DNA of 64,000 bases, from contig NZ_JAFFZN010000029.1 in NCBI RefSeq assembly GCF_017676385.1, forward strand, positions 40,013 through 104,012, read 5' to 3'. Source of the DNA: Streptomyces spirodelae (GTDB lineage: Bacteria > Actinomycetota > Actinomycetes > Streptomycetales > Streptomycetaceae). Numbering within the stretch: the stretch's first letter is position 1; the number at the start of each line of letters is the position of its first letter. The translations under genes were made by a program, and so were the position numbers. The notes under the pieces are model-generated. The model was given only the letters and a program-made list of their open reading frames with translations, searched no databases and was not told where the DNA came from. Of this stretch, positions 42,145 to 51,942 are shown in pieces.

Positions 42145-42744
42145 TCAGCATGACGCGCGAGTAACTTCCCGCGCGGCGGCGCGACCGTACCAAAGCGTTC
42201 CCTCGCCGTAACGACGGGATCTGAGCGACTCGAAACCCTCCGGCCAGCGGAAATCACCGCCCCTGGTGCTGCGCTCCACGGTGGCCAAGGCACCGGGTGC
42301 CAGCCAGCCCTTCGCGCGGAGTGTGAGCAGTGTCTCCCGCAGTTCGTCGTCGGTGACGGCGTACGGAGGGTCGAGGAAGACCAGGTCGAACGGGTGCTCG
42401 GGCGGCTCTCCCGCGAGGACCTGCCCTGCCTTGCCCGACCGCACCTGAGCGCCCGGCAGCCCGACCGCTCGCACGTTCTCCTTGATGGTGCGCACCGCAC
42501 GCGTGTCCGTCTCGACCAGCAGTACGTACGCGGCGCCCCTGGAGAGCGCCTCCAGACCGACGGCGCCCGAGCCGGCGTACAGATCCAGCACCCGCAGCCC
42601 CTGCCAGCCCGCGGCGCCTCCCAACTGCGACTCCCAGCTGGAGAAGAGGCCCTCGCGGGCCCGGTCGGAGGTGGGCCGGGTGCCGGTGCCCGGTGGGACG
42701 GCCAGCCGCCGCCCGCCTGCGGCTCCGGCGATGACGCGGGTCAT
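42145..42744 (-). CDS. rsmD: 16S rRNA (guanine(966)-N2)-methyltransferase RsmD
   Basis: 199 aa: MTRVIAGAAGGRRLAVPPGT start, PTSDRAREGLFSSWES, SAM motif LRVLDLYAGSGAVGLEALSR and the catalytic LVFLDPPYAVTDDEL. The ATG at 42744 opens the conserved part; an upstream 20-codon extension is not conserved. Between recG and coaD, a common arrangement. Confidence 0.96.
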   Translation of the reverse strand: MTRVIAGAAGGRRLAVPPGTGTRPTSDRAREGLFSSWESQLGGAAGWQGLRVLDLYAGSGAVGLEALSRGAAYVLLVETDTRAVRTIKENVRAVGLPGAQVRSGKAGQVLAGEPPEHPFDLVFLDPPYAVTDDELRETLLTLRAKGWLAPGALATVERSTRGGDFRWPEGFESLRSRRYGEGTLWYGRAAAREVTRASC

Positions 42745-42824
42745 GGGTGCGGATCGATCCTCTGTGTGGGGTGGATGCTCGGAATCAGGATCCCACGCGG
42801 GCACGCGGCCTGCGTGGGGGTGCT

Positions 42825-45101
42825 TCAGCCCTTGTCGAGGTACTCCTCACGCTCCTCGTCCAGCAGCGCTGCCAGCGCCGTACGCAGCTCCGGATGGCCG
42901 GCCAGCTCCGGGTCGGCAGCCACCAGGGCCATGGCCTCTTCGCGGGCCTCGGCGATGACCTCCTCGTCCTCGATGACGGTGAGCATCCGTAGCGAGGAGC
43001 GCACCCCCGACTGCGCCTGACCGAGAACATCGCCCTCGCGGCGCTGTTCGAGGTCGATGCGGGAGAGCTCGAAACCGTCGAGCGTGGCGGCGACGGCCTG
43101 CAGCCGGGCCCGCGCCGGGCTCTCCTGCGGCATGTCCGTCACCAGCAGGCACAGGCCGGGGGCCGAGCCCCGCCCGACGCGACCGCGCAACTGGTGCAGT
43201 TGGGAGACGCCGAAGCGGTCCGCGTCCATGATCACCATGCCGGTGGCGTTGGGCACGTTCACCCCGACCTCGATGACCGTGGTGGCCACCAGCACATCGA
43301 CCTCGCCCGCGGCGAACCGCCGCATCACCTCGTCCTTCGCCTCGGGCTGCATCCGTCCGTGCAGGGCCGCGACCCGCAGCCCTGCGAGCGGGCCGGAGGC
43401 GAGCTGGTCGGCGATGTCGAGGACCGCCAGCGGCGGGCGCTTCTCCTCGCTGTCGGCGCCCTCGTCCCCGTCCGCCTCGCCTTCGGGGAGCTGCTCCTCG
43501 TCCGCGGTCCGCTTCGCTGCCGCGCCCTTCGCCGGCGCCGTCTCCTCGTCGTCGCCGATCCGCGGGCAGACGACATACGTCTGATGCCCCGCCTCGGCCT
43601 CCTCGCGCACCCGCTCCCAGGCCCGGGTGAGGAAGTGCGGCTTGTCCCTGACGGGCACGACGTGGGTGGCGATCGGGGAGCGCCCCGCGGGGAGTTGGTC
43701 CAGGACGGAGGTCTCCAGATCGCCGAAGACGGTCATGGCGACGGTCCTGGGGATGGGCGTCGCCGTCATCACCAGCAGGTGCGGGGGTTGCTTGCCCTTG
43801 GAGCGGAGCGCGTCGCGCTGTTCGACGCCGAAGCGGTGCTGCTCGTCCACCACGACCAGGCCCAGGTCGTGGAAGGTGACCTTGTCCTCGATCAGCGCGT
43901 GGGTGCCCACCACGATGCCCGCCTCGCCGGTGGCCAGGTCCAGCAGCGCCTTGCGGCGGGCCGCGGCGCCCATCGAGCCGGTCAGCAGCACCACTTTGGT
44001 GCCCTGCTCGGCGCCGCCCAGCATCCCGCCCTCCGCGAGTTCACCCATCATCTCCGTGATGGACCGGTGGTGCTGCTGGGCCAGCACCTCGGTCGGCGCG
44101 AGCATCGCCGCCTGGCCGCCCGCGTCCACGGTGGCGAGCATGGCCCGCAGTGCCACCAGCGTCTTGCCGGAGCCGACCTCCCCCTGGAGCAGCCGGTGCA
44201 TGGGGTGCTCGGTGGCCAGATCGGCGAAGATCTCCCGGCTGACCTCGCGCTGCCCGTCGGTGAGGGTGAACGGCAGCCGCGCGTCGAACGCGTCCAGCAG
44301 GCCGCCGGGGGCCGGCTGCCGCGGCACGGCGGGCAGTTCGGTCTCCTTGGCGCGCCGCCGGGCGAGCGCCACCTGGAGGACGAACGCCTCGTCCCACTTG
44401 AGCCGGGCACGGGCCTCACCGATGTCCGCCTTGCTGCGCGGCCGGTGGACCTTCTCGAACGCCTCGGGGAGCGCGATCAGTCCGCGCTGCTCGCGCAGCG
44501 CCCCGGGCAGCGGGTCGCTCAGCCCGCGCCAGCCGGTGGCCTCCAGCGCGCCGAGGACGGTGGCGACCGACTGCTCGATGTTCCAGGACGAGAGCTGCTT
44601 GCACGCCGGGTAGAGCGGCAGCAGCGCGCCGGCGAACCGCTGCACCGTCTCCTCGTCGCTGTCCTCGTCCAGGAGTTTGTAGTCCGGGTGCGACAGCTGG
44701 AGCCTGCGGTTGAAGACCCCGACCTTGCCGGCGAACATGCCGCGCTTGCCCGGCAGCAGCGTCCGCTGGTGGTAGTGGACCGAGCGGCCGAAGAAGACGA
44801 GCTGGAGCCGTCCGCTGCCGTCCGTCAGCGTGACCTCCAGGCGCTGCCCCGTGCCCCGGTTGAACTTGTGCACTCGCGCGTCATGAATCCGCGCGACGAC
44901 GGTGACGTGCTCGTCCAGCGGCAGCTCGGACAGCCGGGTCAGCTCGCCGCGCTCGGCGTACCGGCGCGGGTAGTGGTGCAGCAGGTCGCCGACCGTGCGC
45001 AGCCCGAGATGCTCGGACATCACCTTCGCGGTGTTGCCGCCGAGCAGCGCCTTCAGCGGCTCCTGGAGGGGTTCGCTTCGCGTCGTATCAGTCGAGGGCA
45101 C
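42825..45101 (-). CDS. recG: ATP-dependent DNA helicase RecG
   Basis: Branch-migration helicase that remodels stalled replication forks. 758 aa: wedge/OB domain about 60-180 (YAERGELTRLSELPLDEHVT), motor domain 1 with Walker A LLQGEVGSGKTLVALRAM (about 306) and DEQH box VVVDEQHRFGVEQR, TATPIPRTVAM, motor domain 2 with QLRGRVGRG and the C-terminal TRG region. An acidic/Lys-rich insert (ETAPAKGAAAKRTADEEQLP) splits the second motor domain. GTG 45101 chosen: AGGATGG lies upstream and the conserved part begins here; the open frame continues for about 680 codons upstream without relevance. Confidence 0.97.
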   Translation of the reverse strand: MPSTDTTRSEPLQEPLKALLGGNTAKVMSEHLGLRTVGDLLHHYPRRYAERGELTRLSELPLDEHVTVVARIHDARVHKFNRGTGQRLEVTLTDGSGRLQLVFFGRSVHYHQRTLLPGKRGMFAGKVGVFNRRLQLSHPDYKLLDEDSDEETVQRFAGALLPLYPACKQLSSWNIEQSVATVLGALEATGWRGLSDPLPGALREQRGLIALPEAFEKVHRPRSKADIGEARARLKWDEAFVLQVALARRRAKETELPAVPRQPAPGGLLDAFDARLPFTLTDGQREVSREIFADLATEHPMHRLLQGEVGSGKTLVALRAMLATVDAGGQAAMLAPTEVLAQQHHRSITEMMGELAEGGMLGGAEQGTKVVLLTGSMGAAARRKALLDLATGEAGIVVGTHALIEDKVTFHDLGLVVVDEQHRFGVEQRDALRSKGKQPPHLLVMTATPIPRTVAMTVFGDLETSVLDQLPAGRSPIATHVVPVRDKPHFLTRAWERVREEAEAGHQTYVVCPRIGDDEETAPAKGAAAKRTADEEQLPEGEADGDEGADSEEKRPPLAVLDIADQLASGPLAGLRVAALHGRMQPEAKDEVMRRFAAGEVDVLVATTVIEVGVNVPNATGMVIMDADRFGVSQLHQLRGRVGRGSAPGLCLLVTDMPQESPARARLQAVAATLDGFELSRIDLEQRREGDVLGQAQSGVRSSLRMLTVIEDEEVIAEAREEAMALVAADPELAGHPELRTALAALLDEEREEYLDKG

Positions 45102-45196
45102 GGTTCCATCCTGCCGGACGGGGGTGACAGCGCCGCTGTCCCTCGCCAGGAGATCCTTCCACTCCCCAGGAGAGATCGGCTGCTCGCCGACAGGGG

Positions 45197-46936
45197 CTAC
45201 TCGACGCCGATCAGCAGCTGTGTCTCCTGTTGCTGCCCCTCGTAGACGACCGTGTCCACGGCGAGGTGGTTGGTGCGCACATAGTGCTCCAGAGCCGTGG
45301 CGAGCCCCTCGGGTGCTCGCGCGCCGACCACGAGGGTGACCAGCTCTCCCCCGGCCGCCAGCATCCGGGCCAGCACTTCGGTGGCGACTCGCACGGTGTC
45401 GCCGCCGATCAGCGCCACGTCCCCCTCGACGAGCCCGAGCACGTCCCCGGCCTGGCAGACACCCGCCGTCGTCCACGACTGACGCTCGGCGACGGTCACC
45501 TCGCCGTACCGGGTGGCTCCGGCCGCCGAAGTCATGGTGACGACGTCCTCGTCGAAGCGGCGGTCGGGCTGGTGCACGGCGAGCGCCGCGAGTCCCTGGA
45601 CGGCGGCCCGGGTGGGGATGACGGCGCACCTGACGCCGGCGGCGCGTGCCGCGTCGGCCGCTCGCGCCGCCACCGGGTGCAGCTCGGTCTCGTTGGGCAG
45701 CAGCGCCACCTCGGCGGCCCCCGTCGCCCGCACCGCGGCGACCAGCGCGTCCTGCCGCACGGCATCGGCCGCGGGCAGCACAGCGGCACCCGCCCGCCGG
45801 CACAGCGCGGCCAGCCCGTCCCCCGGCACGACGGAGAGGACGGCACGCGCCGGAGTGCCCGGCTCGGGCGTCTCCTCCGCCACGGCACAGGGCGCTCCGC
45901 CCCGCACGGCCCCCGCGGCGCCGTCCCGGGCAGCCGCGCTGCCGCTCTCGGCGGTCGGCAGGTGGGTGATGCGGATGCGGTACGGGCGTCCCGCCGCCAG
46001 GCCCGCCTCCACGGCTGCCCCGGCGTCGCCGACGTGGACGTGCACGCTCCACAGCCCTTCGCCGCCGCCGACGACCAGGCTGTCCCCGAGCGGGTCGAGC
46101 CGGTCGCGCAGCGCGTCGACGGCCTCGGGGTCGCCGGACTCCAGCAGGTACATCACCTCGAACTCGGGGCGGAAGGGTGCCTGCGGCGATCCGTCGGCGA
46201 CCGACACCGCCGGCTCGTGGTCCGGTCCGGCACACGCCGCCGGACCGGTACCTGCCGCCGCTCCGGGCGCCGTCGCGGACGCCGGCTGCTGGGGGACGCG
46301 CTCGCCCAGCGCCGCCCACAGCGAGGTCAGCAGCGCCGTCAGGCCCAGCCCGCCCGCGTCCACCACGCCCGCGCGTGCCAGGGCCGCCAGCCGCCCGGGG
46401 GTGGCGGCCAGGGCCTCGTACGCCGCCACCGCTGGATCGCCCCCGGCCTCGGCGGCGTCGGCGGCGGCCGCCGCCACCGTCAGCATCGTGCCCTCGACGG
46501 GGTGCGCGACAGCGGCGTACGCGGCGCGCGCCCCGTACCGCAGGGCGCGCGGCAAGGCCCCGGACGGCTCGCCGCCCTCCGCCGCGAGGCCGTGTGCCAT
46601 ACCGCGCAGATACTCGGCCAGGATGGTGCCCGAATTGCCCCTGGCGTCCAGCAGCGCGGCCCTCGCCATCGCACGCAGCGCCTCGGCGGCCGTCGCCTGC
46701 GCTGCCGTCGCCTGCGCTGCCGTCGGCTCCCCTGCCGTGGTCTCTCCTGCCGTCGGCTCCGGGGCCGGGAGCGCCGCGACCGCCGCCTCGAAGGTGAGGC
46801 ACAGATTGGTGCCGGTGTCCCCGTCGGCGACCGGGAAGACGTTGATGGCGTCCATGCGCGCGCAGTGAGCGCGCAGCGACTCGCGGCCGAGGGCGCTCCA
46901 GCGGCGTACCGCGGCGGCGTCGAGCGGTAGCGGCAC
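45197..46936 (-). CDS. DAK2/DegV-type kinase-like protein (FakA-like)
   Basis: 579 aa. N-terminal DhaL-like domain with MDAINVFPVADGDTGTNLCL (Mg-ATP-binding aspartates) and RGNSGTILAEYLRGMAHGL and VVDAGGLGLTALL; middle region like the FakA linker (EFEVMYLLESGDPEAVDALR, LGDSLVVGGGEGLWSVHVHV); C-terminal domain of the same family. Such proteins, with a FakB partner, phosphorylate fatty acids in Firmicutes; the actinobacterial role is untested and no FakB (DegV) gene is adjacent. A TAGE/TAAQ repeat lies near 62-82. It is 95 bases upstream of recG, a conserved pairing. Confidence 0.9.
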   Translation of the reverse strand: MPLPLDAAAVRRWSALGRESLRAHCARMDAINVFPVADGDTGTNLCLTFEAAVAALPAPEPTAGETTAGEPTAAQATAAQATAAEALRAMARAALLDARGNSGTILAEYLRGMAHGLAAEGGEPSGALPRALRYGARAAYAAVAHPVEGTMLTVAAAAADAAEAGGDPAVAAYEALAATPGRLAALARAGVVDAGGLGLTALLTSLWAALGERVPQQPASATAPGAAAGTGPAACAGPDHEPAVSVADGSPQAPFRPEFEVMYLLESGDPEAVDALRDRLDPLGDSLVVGGGEGLWSVHVHVGDAGAAVEAGLAAGRPYRIRITHLPTAESGSAAARDGAAGAVRGGAPCAVAEETPEPGTPARAVLSVVPGDGLAALCRRAGAAVLPAADAVRQDALVAAVRATGAAEVALLPNETELHPVAARAADAARAAGVRCAVIPTRAAVQGLAALAVHQPDRRFDEDVVTMTSAAGATRYGEVTVAERQSWTTAGVCQAGDVLGLVEGDVALIGGDTVRVATEVLARMLAAGGELVTLVVGARAPEGLATALEHYVRTNHLAVDTVVYEGQQQETQLLIGVE

Positions 46937-47205
46937 GTGCGGGACCTCCTTCGGGGCAGCGGCCGGGCCGGCGGCCGGGGCGGCTGTGTTGCGGGAAGGC
47001 TAGTGGGGAGCCGGGCGGAAGCCCAGGTCGGGACCGGGACGAAGGCCGTGGTTTCGCTGTTCGAGACCGTCCGTTGTATGCTGCTCCGGTTGCCTGATCC
47101 GGATGTTTCGTTCCGGTCGGTAACGATCTCCCTGGCACAGCCGGTCATCTGGTCCTGCGTCGCCGGGATTCACCGTACGTGCATCTGAAGTCTTTGGAGT
47201 GACCC

Positions 47206-47391
47206 GTGGCTGCGAACTGCGACGTCTGCGGCAAGGGGCCGGAGTTCGGCAACAACATCTCCCACTCGCACCGCCGCACCCGCCGTCGCTGGAACCCGAA
47301 CATCCAGCGCGTGCGTGCCGTGGTCGGCGGGACGCCGAAGCGCCTCAACGCCTGCACCTCGTGCATCAAGGCCGGCAAGGTGTCGCGCTGA
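47206..47391 (+). CDS. rpmB: 50S ribosomal protein L28 (zinc-binding form)
   Basis: 61 aa: AANCDVCGKGPEFGNNISHS, HRRTRRRWNPNIQRVRAVVG, then CTSCIKAGKVSR. The two Cys pairs (CDVC, CTSC) mark the zinc-containing paralogue rather than a zinc-free one. GTG 47206 has GGAG 7-10 bases upstream. Divergent from the DAK gene with a 269-base gap; a TATGCT at 47077-47082 may be its -10 box. Confidence 0.97.
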   Translation: MAANCDVCGKGPEFGNNISHSHRRTRRRWNPNIQRVRAVVGGTPKRLNACTSCIKAGKVSR

Positions 47392-47436
47392 CGTCCTCGA
47401 CGTAACGCAGCGCGGCTCACGCCGAGCCGAACGCAG

Positions 47437-47465
47437 AACCGGCCCGCACAGGCGGGCCGGTTTTT
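47437..47465 (+). terminator. Intrinsic terminator of rpmB
   Basis: 11-bp stem aaccggcccgc / gcgggccggtt with a 4-nt loop, followed by TTTTT at 47461-47465, 46 bases after the rpmB stop. Confidence 0.93.
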
Positions 47466-47550
47466 GTGTGTCCGGAGGCTTTCGCATGTCCGGGCGCTCT
47501 CACCTGTCCTGGTCGTTTCCATGGAGCCGGACGCGTTCGCGGCGGGCGGC

Positions 47551-48411
<861 letters not shown>

Positions 48412-48424
48412 GGGACGACCGTAC

Positions 48425-49468
48425 TCAGTGCTCCTCGTCGTCGGAGAAGTGGTCCCAGCCGCCCGCCTTGGCCCAGGGTGCGCCATCCACGGTGACGCGC
48501 GGCCGCGCCGAGGCGCCCTGCACCTCACCGATGACGCGCCAGCGCGCCGGAAGCTTCTGGTCGCGGGGGAAGGTGGCGACGATGGCGTGGTCCTCTCCCC
48601 CGGTGAGCACCCACTGGAGCGGGTCGACGCCGACGGCCTGTCCGATGTCGGCCATCTGCGCGGGGATGTCCAGGTCGGCGGAGCGCAGGTCGATGCGCAC
48701 CTTGCTGGCCTCGGCGATGTGTCCGAGGTCGGCCACAAGTCCGTCGCTGACGTCGGTCATCGCTGTCGCGCCCAGCCCGGCGGCTGCGGGCCCGGCGTGG
48801 TACGGGGGCTCGGGGCGGCGGTGCGCCTCCACGAAGGCCCGGGGCGAGCGGAAACCGCGGGAGAGCACCGCGTGCCCGGCCGCCGACCAGCCCAGCCACC
48901 CGGTGACGGCCACTACGTCGCCGGCGCACGCCCCGGAGCGGGTGACCGGCTCCCGGTTGCGCAGATCGCCCAGGGCCGTGATGGAGACGGCGATGGTGTC
49001 GCCGCGTACCACGTCGCCGCCGACCACGGCCGAGGCGGCGACCTGCGCCTCGTCCCGGATGCCGTCCATCAGCTCGGTGGGCCAGTTCGCGGGGAGGTCG
49101 GCGGGGACCATCAGACCGAGCAGCAGCGCGGTGGGGACCGCTCCCATGGCGGCGATGTCGGCCATGTTCTGCGCCGCGGCCTTGCGCCCCACGTCGTAGG
49201 CGGTCGACCAGTCGCGCCGGAAGTGCCGTCCCTCGACGAGGATGTCGGTGCTGGCCACCACGCGCCGGTCGGGTGCGGCCACCACAGCGGCGTCGTCCCC
49301 GGGGCCGATCCGCACCGCGGAGGTGGTGGTCAGCCGGGAGGTCAGTTCCCGGATGAGGCCGAACTCCCCCAGTTCGCCCACGGTGCCCTTGGTCCGCCCC
49401 GGAACGGGCCCGTGGGGGGCCGCGGGGTGCGCAGGCTCCGACGCGGTACCGCCGTTCACATCCCGCAT
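48425..49468 (-). CDS. thiL: Thiamine-monophosphate kinase
   Basis: Makes thiamine diphosphate. 347 aa of the PurM/AIR-synthase-like family: AVRIGPGDDAAVVAAPDRRV with the metal-binding Asp pair, STDILVEGRHFRRDWSTAYD, GRKAAAQNMADIAAMGAVPT, and GGDVVRGDTIAVSITALGDL, ATAMTDVSDGLVADLGHI and VLTGGEDHAIVATFP. First gene of the thiL-thiD pair, divergent from the Lrp-domain gene; the 266-base gap holds a 10-nt tandem repeat tacgtgtccg (about 49532-49551). Confidence 0.95.
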   Translation of the reverse strand: MRDVNGGTASEPAHPAAPHGPVPGRTKGTVGELGEFGLIRELTSRLTTTSAVRIGPGDDAAVVAAPDRRVVASTDILVEGRHFRRDWSTAYDVGRKAAAQNMADIAAMGAVPTALLLGLMVPADLPANWPTELMDGIRDEAQVAASAVVGGDVVRGDTIAVSITALGDLRNREPVTRSGACAGDVVAVTGWLGWSAAGHAVLSRGFRSPRAFVEAHRRPEPPYHAGPAAAGLGATAMTDVSDGLVADLGHIAEASKVRIDLRSADLDIPAQMADIGQAVGVDPLQWVLTGGEDHAIVATFPRDQKLPARWRVIGEVQGASARPRVTVDGAPWAKAGGWDHFSDDEEH

Positions 49469-49734
49469 TGCTCTGCCCCTTCGCTCGTTTCGCTCATCGT
49501 GCTCTCCCGTGCGTCGTCCACCCGCCGGTGGTACGTGTCCGTACGTGTCCGTCCGGCGCCCGCCCCACCCACCGTGGTGCCCCCGGTCCGTCCGCGCTTT
49601 GCCGCTGCCCCCTGCTGCCCGTGCGCCCGGCCGCCACGAGGGCGGCGCTGTGGTCTCCCCGTGGCAGGGGCGACGCGGTACGGTGGCGTTTCTCTCTCGC
49701 CCCGCATGATCCTCGCAGCCCCCGTGGAGGTTCC

Positions 49735-49968
49735 GTGGTCCAGGCGTACGTCTTGATTCAGACCGAAGTTGGCAAGGCTTCGACCGTCGCGGAGATCGTC
49801 TCCAAGATCCCCGGCGTGATCCAGGCCGAGGATGTAACGGGTCCGTACGATGTGATCGTGCGTGCCCGCGCGGAGACGATGGACGACCTCGGCCGCATGG
49901 TGGTCGCCAAGGTGCAGCAGGTGGAGGGCATCACCCGCACGCTGACCTGCCCGATCGTCCATCTCTAG
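49735..49968 (+). CDS. Stand-alone Lrp/AsnC ligand-binding (RAM) domain protein
   Basis: 77 aa with the RAM-domain fold only (VQAYVLIQTEVGKASTVAEI, ITGPYDVIVRA-type strands, VAKVQQVEGITRTLTCPIVH); no helix-turn-helix. Such proteins form rings and bind amino acids; in streptomycetes they may modulate full-length Lrp regulators by mixed assembly. GTG 49735 has GGAGG 4-8 bases upstream. Lies 20 bases upstream of the DUF3515 gene. Confidence 0.9.
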   Translation: MVQAYVLIQTEVGKASTVAEIVSKIPGVIQAEDVTGPYDVIVRARAETMDDLGRMVVAKVQQVEGITRTLTCPIVHL

Positions 49969-49988
49969 GCCCCCCGTATGCTCGCCCG

Positions 49989-50513
49989 GTGAGCATTCGA
50001 CGCCCGGCTGCCTCCCCTCGTTCCCGCCGGACCGTGCCCGCTGCCGCCGTGGGCGCGCTCCTGGTTCCGTCGGCCCTGCTCACGGCGGGCTGTTCGGTCA
50101 CAGGCCAGACGGGGCCCACCCCGCCCAGCCCCTCCGGCAGGGCGGCGAAGGTCTGCCGTGCGCTGCACGACGCACTGCCCGGGCGGGTGGACGGGCAGCG
50201 GCGTGGCGAGGCCGACCCCGCATCCGACTACACCGCAGTGTGGGGCGACCCGGCCATCGAGCTGCGCTGCGGCGTGCCCAGGCCCGCCAAGCTCACCCCA
50301 GGTGACGAAGAGTACAACCCCACAGCCGACGCGGCGGAGGTGAACGGGGTCCCCTGGCTGATCGAGAAGCAGAACGGCGGGTACCGCTTCACCACGACCG
50401 ACCGGGTCGCCAACGTCGAGTTGACCGTGCCCGACGACTACGCGCCCGAGGCCGAGGCGCTCGCCGATCTGAGCGACGCGGTCCGGCACACGGTGCCGAA
50501 GCGGCAGCTCTGA
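49989..50513 (+). CDS. DUF3515 lipoprotein
   Basis: 174 aa with an N-terminal signal peptide and lipobox LTAGCSVTG (Cys about 35), so predicted to be lipid-anchored outside the membrane. The rest is one conserved domain (ADPASDYTAVWGDPAIELRC, DAAEVNGVPWLIEKQNGGYR, FTTTDRVANVELTVPDDYAP). Function unknown; family is actinobacterial and usually sits near ddl and thiL as here. Start GTG 49989. Confidence 0.9.
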   Translation: MSIRRPAASPRSRRTVPAAAVGALLVPSALLTAGCSVTGQTGPTPPSPSGRAAKVCRALHDALPGRVDGQRRGEADPASDYTAVWGDPAIELRCGVPRPAKLTPGDEEYNPTADAAEVNGVPWLIEKQNGGYRFTTTDRVANVELTVPDDYAPEAEALADLSDAVRHTVPKRQL

Positions 50514-50568
50514 CCGGAGTCACGGAGCATCCCCGGCGGCGTCAGCGCCCACCCGACGCCCCCAGCGC

Positions 50569-51705
50569 CTACCGCAGGCCGGTGGGGCGGTTGAGGGCCG
50601 ACTGGATGAGGCGGTCGACCAATTCGGGGTAGCCGACTCCGGTCTCCTGCCACATGCGCGGATACATCGAGATGGGGGTGAAGCCCGGCATCGTGTTGAT
50701 CTCGTTGATGACGAACTCGCCGTCCTCGCCCAGGAAGAAGTCGGCCCGCACCAGCCCCTCGCAGGAGGCGGCCTCGAAGGCGCGTACCGCCAGCTCCCGC
50801 ACCCGCGCCGTCTGCTCCTCGGTCAGCGGCGCCGGCACGATGCCGGAGGCGGAGTCGATGTACTTGGCCTCGAAGTCGTAGAAGTCGTGGTTGCTGACCG
50901 GCGGGATCTCGGCGGGGACGCTGGCACGCGGGCCGTCCTCGAACTCCAGGACGCCGCACTCGATCTCCCGGCCGCGCAGCAGGGACTCCACGATGATCTT
51001 CGGGTCGTGGCGCCGCGCCGTCTCCACGGCCTCGTCCAGCCCGGCCAGCCCTTCGACCTTGGTGATGCCCATGGAGGAGCCGGCCCGCGCCGGCTTCACG
51101 AACACCGGCCAGCCCTGCTCGGAGGCGAAGTCGACGATCTTCTTGCGCGCCGCGGCGGGATCGGTCTCCCACTCCCGGGGCCGGACGGTGACATAGGGGC
51201 CGACCGGCAGCCCGAAGGAGGTGAAGATCCGCTTCATGTACTCCTTGTCCATGCCGACGGCCGAGGAGAGTACGCCCGAGCCGACATACGGCACCTCGGC
51301 CAGCTCCAGCATCCCCTGCAGGGTGCCGTCCTCGCCGTACGGCCCGTGCAGCACCGGGAAGACGACGTCGATCTCGCCCAGCGCCTTGGGCACCTGCCCC
51401 GGCTCGGTGTGCACGACCTCGCGGCTGCCGGGTGAGACGGGCAGCAGCACGCCGCCGGTGTCCGACTCGGAAAGCTGCTCGACGGTGGGCAGCTCGCGGT
51501 CCTCGATGGCCATCCGGGCCGGGTCGTCGGCCGCCAGCGCCCAGCGGCCGTCCGCGGTGATACCGATGGGCAGCACCTCGTACTTGTCGCGGTCGATGGC
51601 GCTGAGCACCGCGCCGGCCGTGAGGACGGAGATCTGGTGCTCTGAGTTGCGTCCGCCGAAGACGACGGCGACTCGGGGCTTGGGGGCGGGGCTCTGGCTG
51701 CTCAT
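50569..51705 (-). CDS. ddl: D-alanine-D-alanine ligase
   Basis: Makes the peptidoglycan dipeptide. 378 aa ATP-grasp: VAVVFGGRNSEHQISVLTAG, FPVLHGPYGEDGTLQGMLEL, PVFVKPARAGSSMGITKVEG, DFYDFEAKYIDSASGIVPAP and NEINTMPGFTPISMYPRMW. The Lys-Tyr in EAKYID is that of D-Ala-D-Ala ligases rather than the residues of vancomycin-resistance D-Ala-D-Lac ligases, so no resistance role is indicated. 237 bases downstream lies gpsA, separated by the repeat element. Confidence 0.95.
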   Translation of the reverse strand: MSSQSPAPKPRVAVVFGGRNSEHQISVLTAGAVLSAIDRDKYEVLPIGITADGRWALAADDPARMAIEDRELPTVEQLSESDTGGVLLPVSPGSREVVHTEPGQVPKALGEIDVVFPVLHGPYGEDGTLQGMLELAEVPYVGSGVLSSAVGMDKEYMKRIFTSFGLPVGPYVTVRPREWETDPAAARKKIVDFASEQGWPVFVKPARAGSSMGITKVEGLAGLDEAVETARRHDPKIIVESLLRGREIECGVLEFEDGPRASVPAEIPPVSNHDFYDFEAKYIDSASGIVPAPLTEEQTARVRELAVRAFEAASCEGLVRADFFLGEDGEFVINEINTMPGFTPISMYPRMWQETGVGYPELVDRLIQSALNRPTGLR

Positions 51706-51752
51706 ATCGCTGGGACTTTACCGCCTCCCGCCACCCCGGCACTCCGCCGACA

Positions 51753-51890
51753 CCTTGTGCCGCGCCCCGAAGGGGCGCGGGTAACCGCTCCCCTGGGGCA
51801 CCTCCCGGCCGGAGGCCGGGGGACTCCGGCCGGGTGGGGGCACCTCCCGGCCGGAGGCTGGGGGTACCCCCGCAGGCCACAGCGGACGGA
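51753..51890. repeat. Composite intergenic repeat, copy B
   Basis: Two copies of the core: tggggcacctcccggccgg at 51794-51822 and tgggggcacctcccggccgg at 51835-51864, with a gcgccccgaaggggcgcggg hairpin to the left (about 51762-51781) and acccccgcagg to the right. In the 237-base gap between ddl and gpsA, which otherwise holds no gene. Confidence 0.8.
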
Positions 51891-51942
51891 CGGCCCGCGT
51901 AGGCCAGGAAGGAGCACCCCCGCATCGGACCGGAACAGGCGG

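Noticed and set aside
45102..47138. Upstream continuation of the recG frame
   Set aside because: 680 codons without stop but Arg/Gly-rich and overlapping the DAK gene on the same strand in another frame; recG begins at 45101 with a ribosome site.
47041..47205. Possible -35/-10 promoter of rpmB
   Set aside because: TATGCT is present but the best -35 spacing (19 nt or 11 nt) is poor; mentioned only with the gene.
50569..51705. Vancomycin-resistance type D-Ala-D-Lac ligase
   Set aside because: The Lys-Tyr motif of ordinary D-Ala-D-Ala ligase is present and no vanH/vanX neighbours exist.
51753..51890. Insertion sequence remnant
   Set aside because: No transposase fragment or terminal inverted repeats flanking a target duplication; better described as a composite intergenic repeat.
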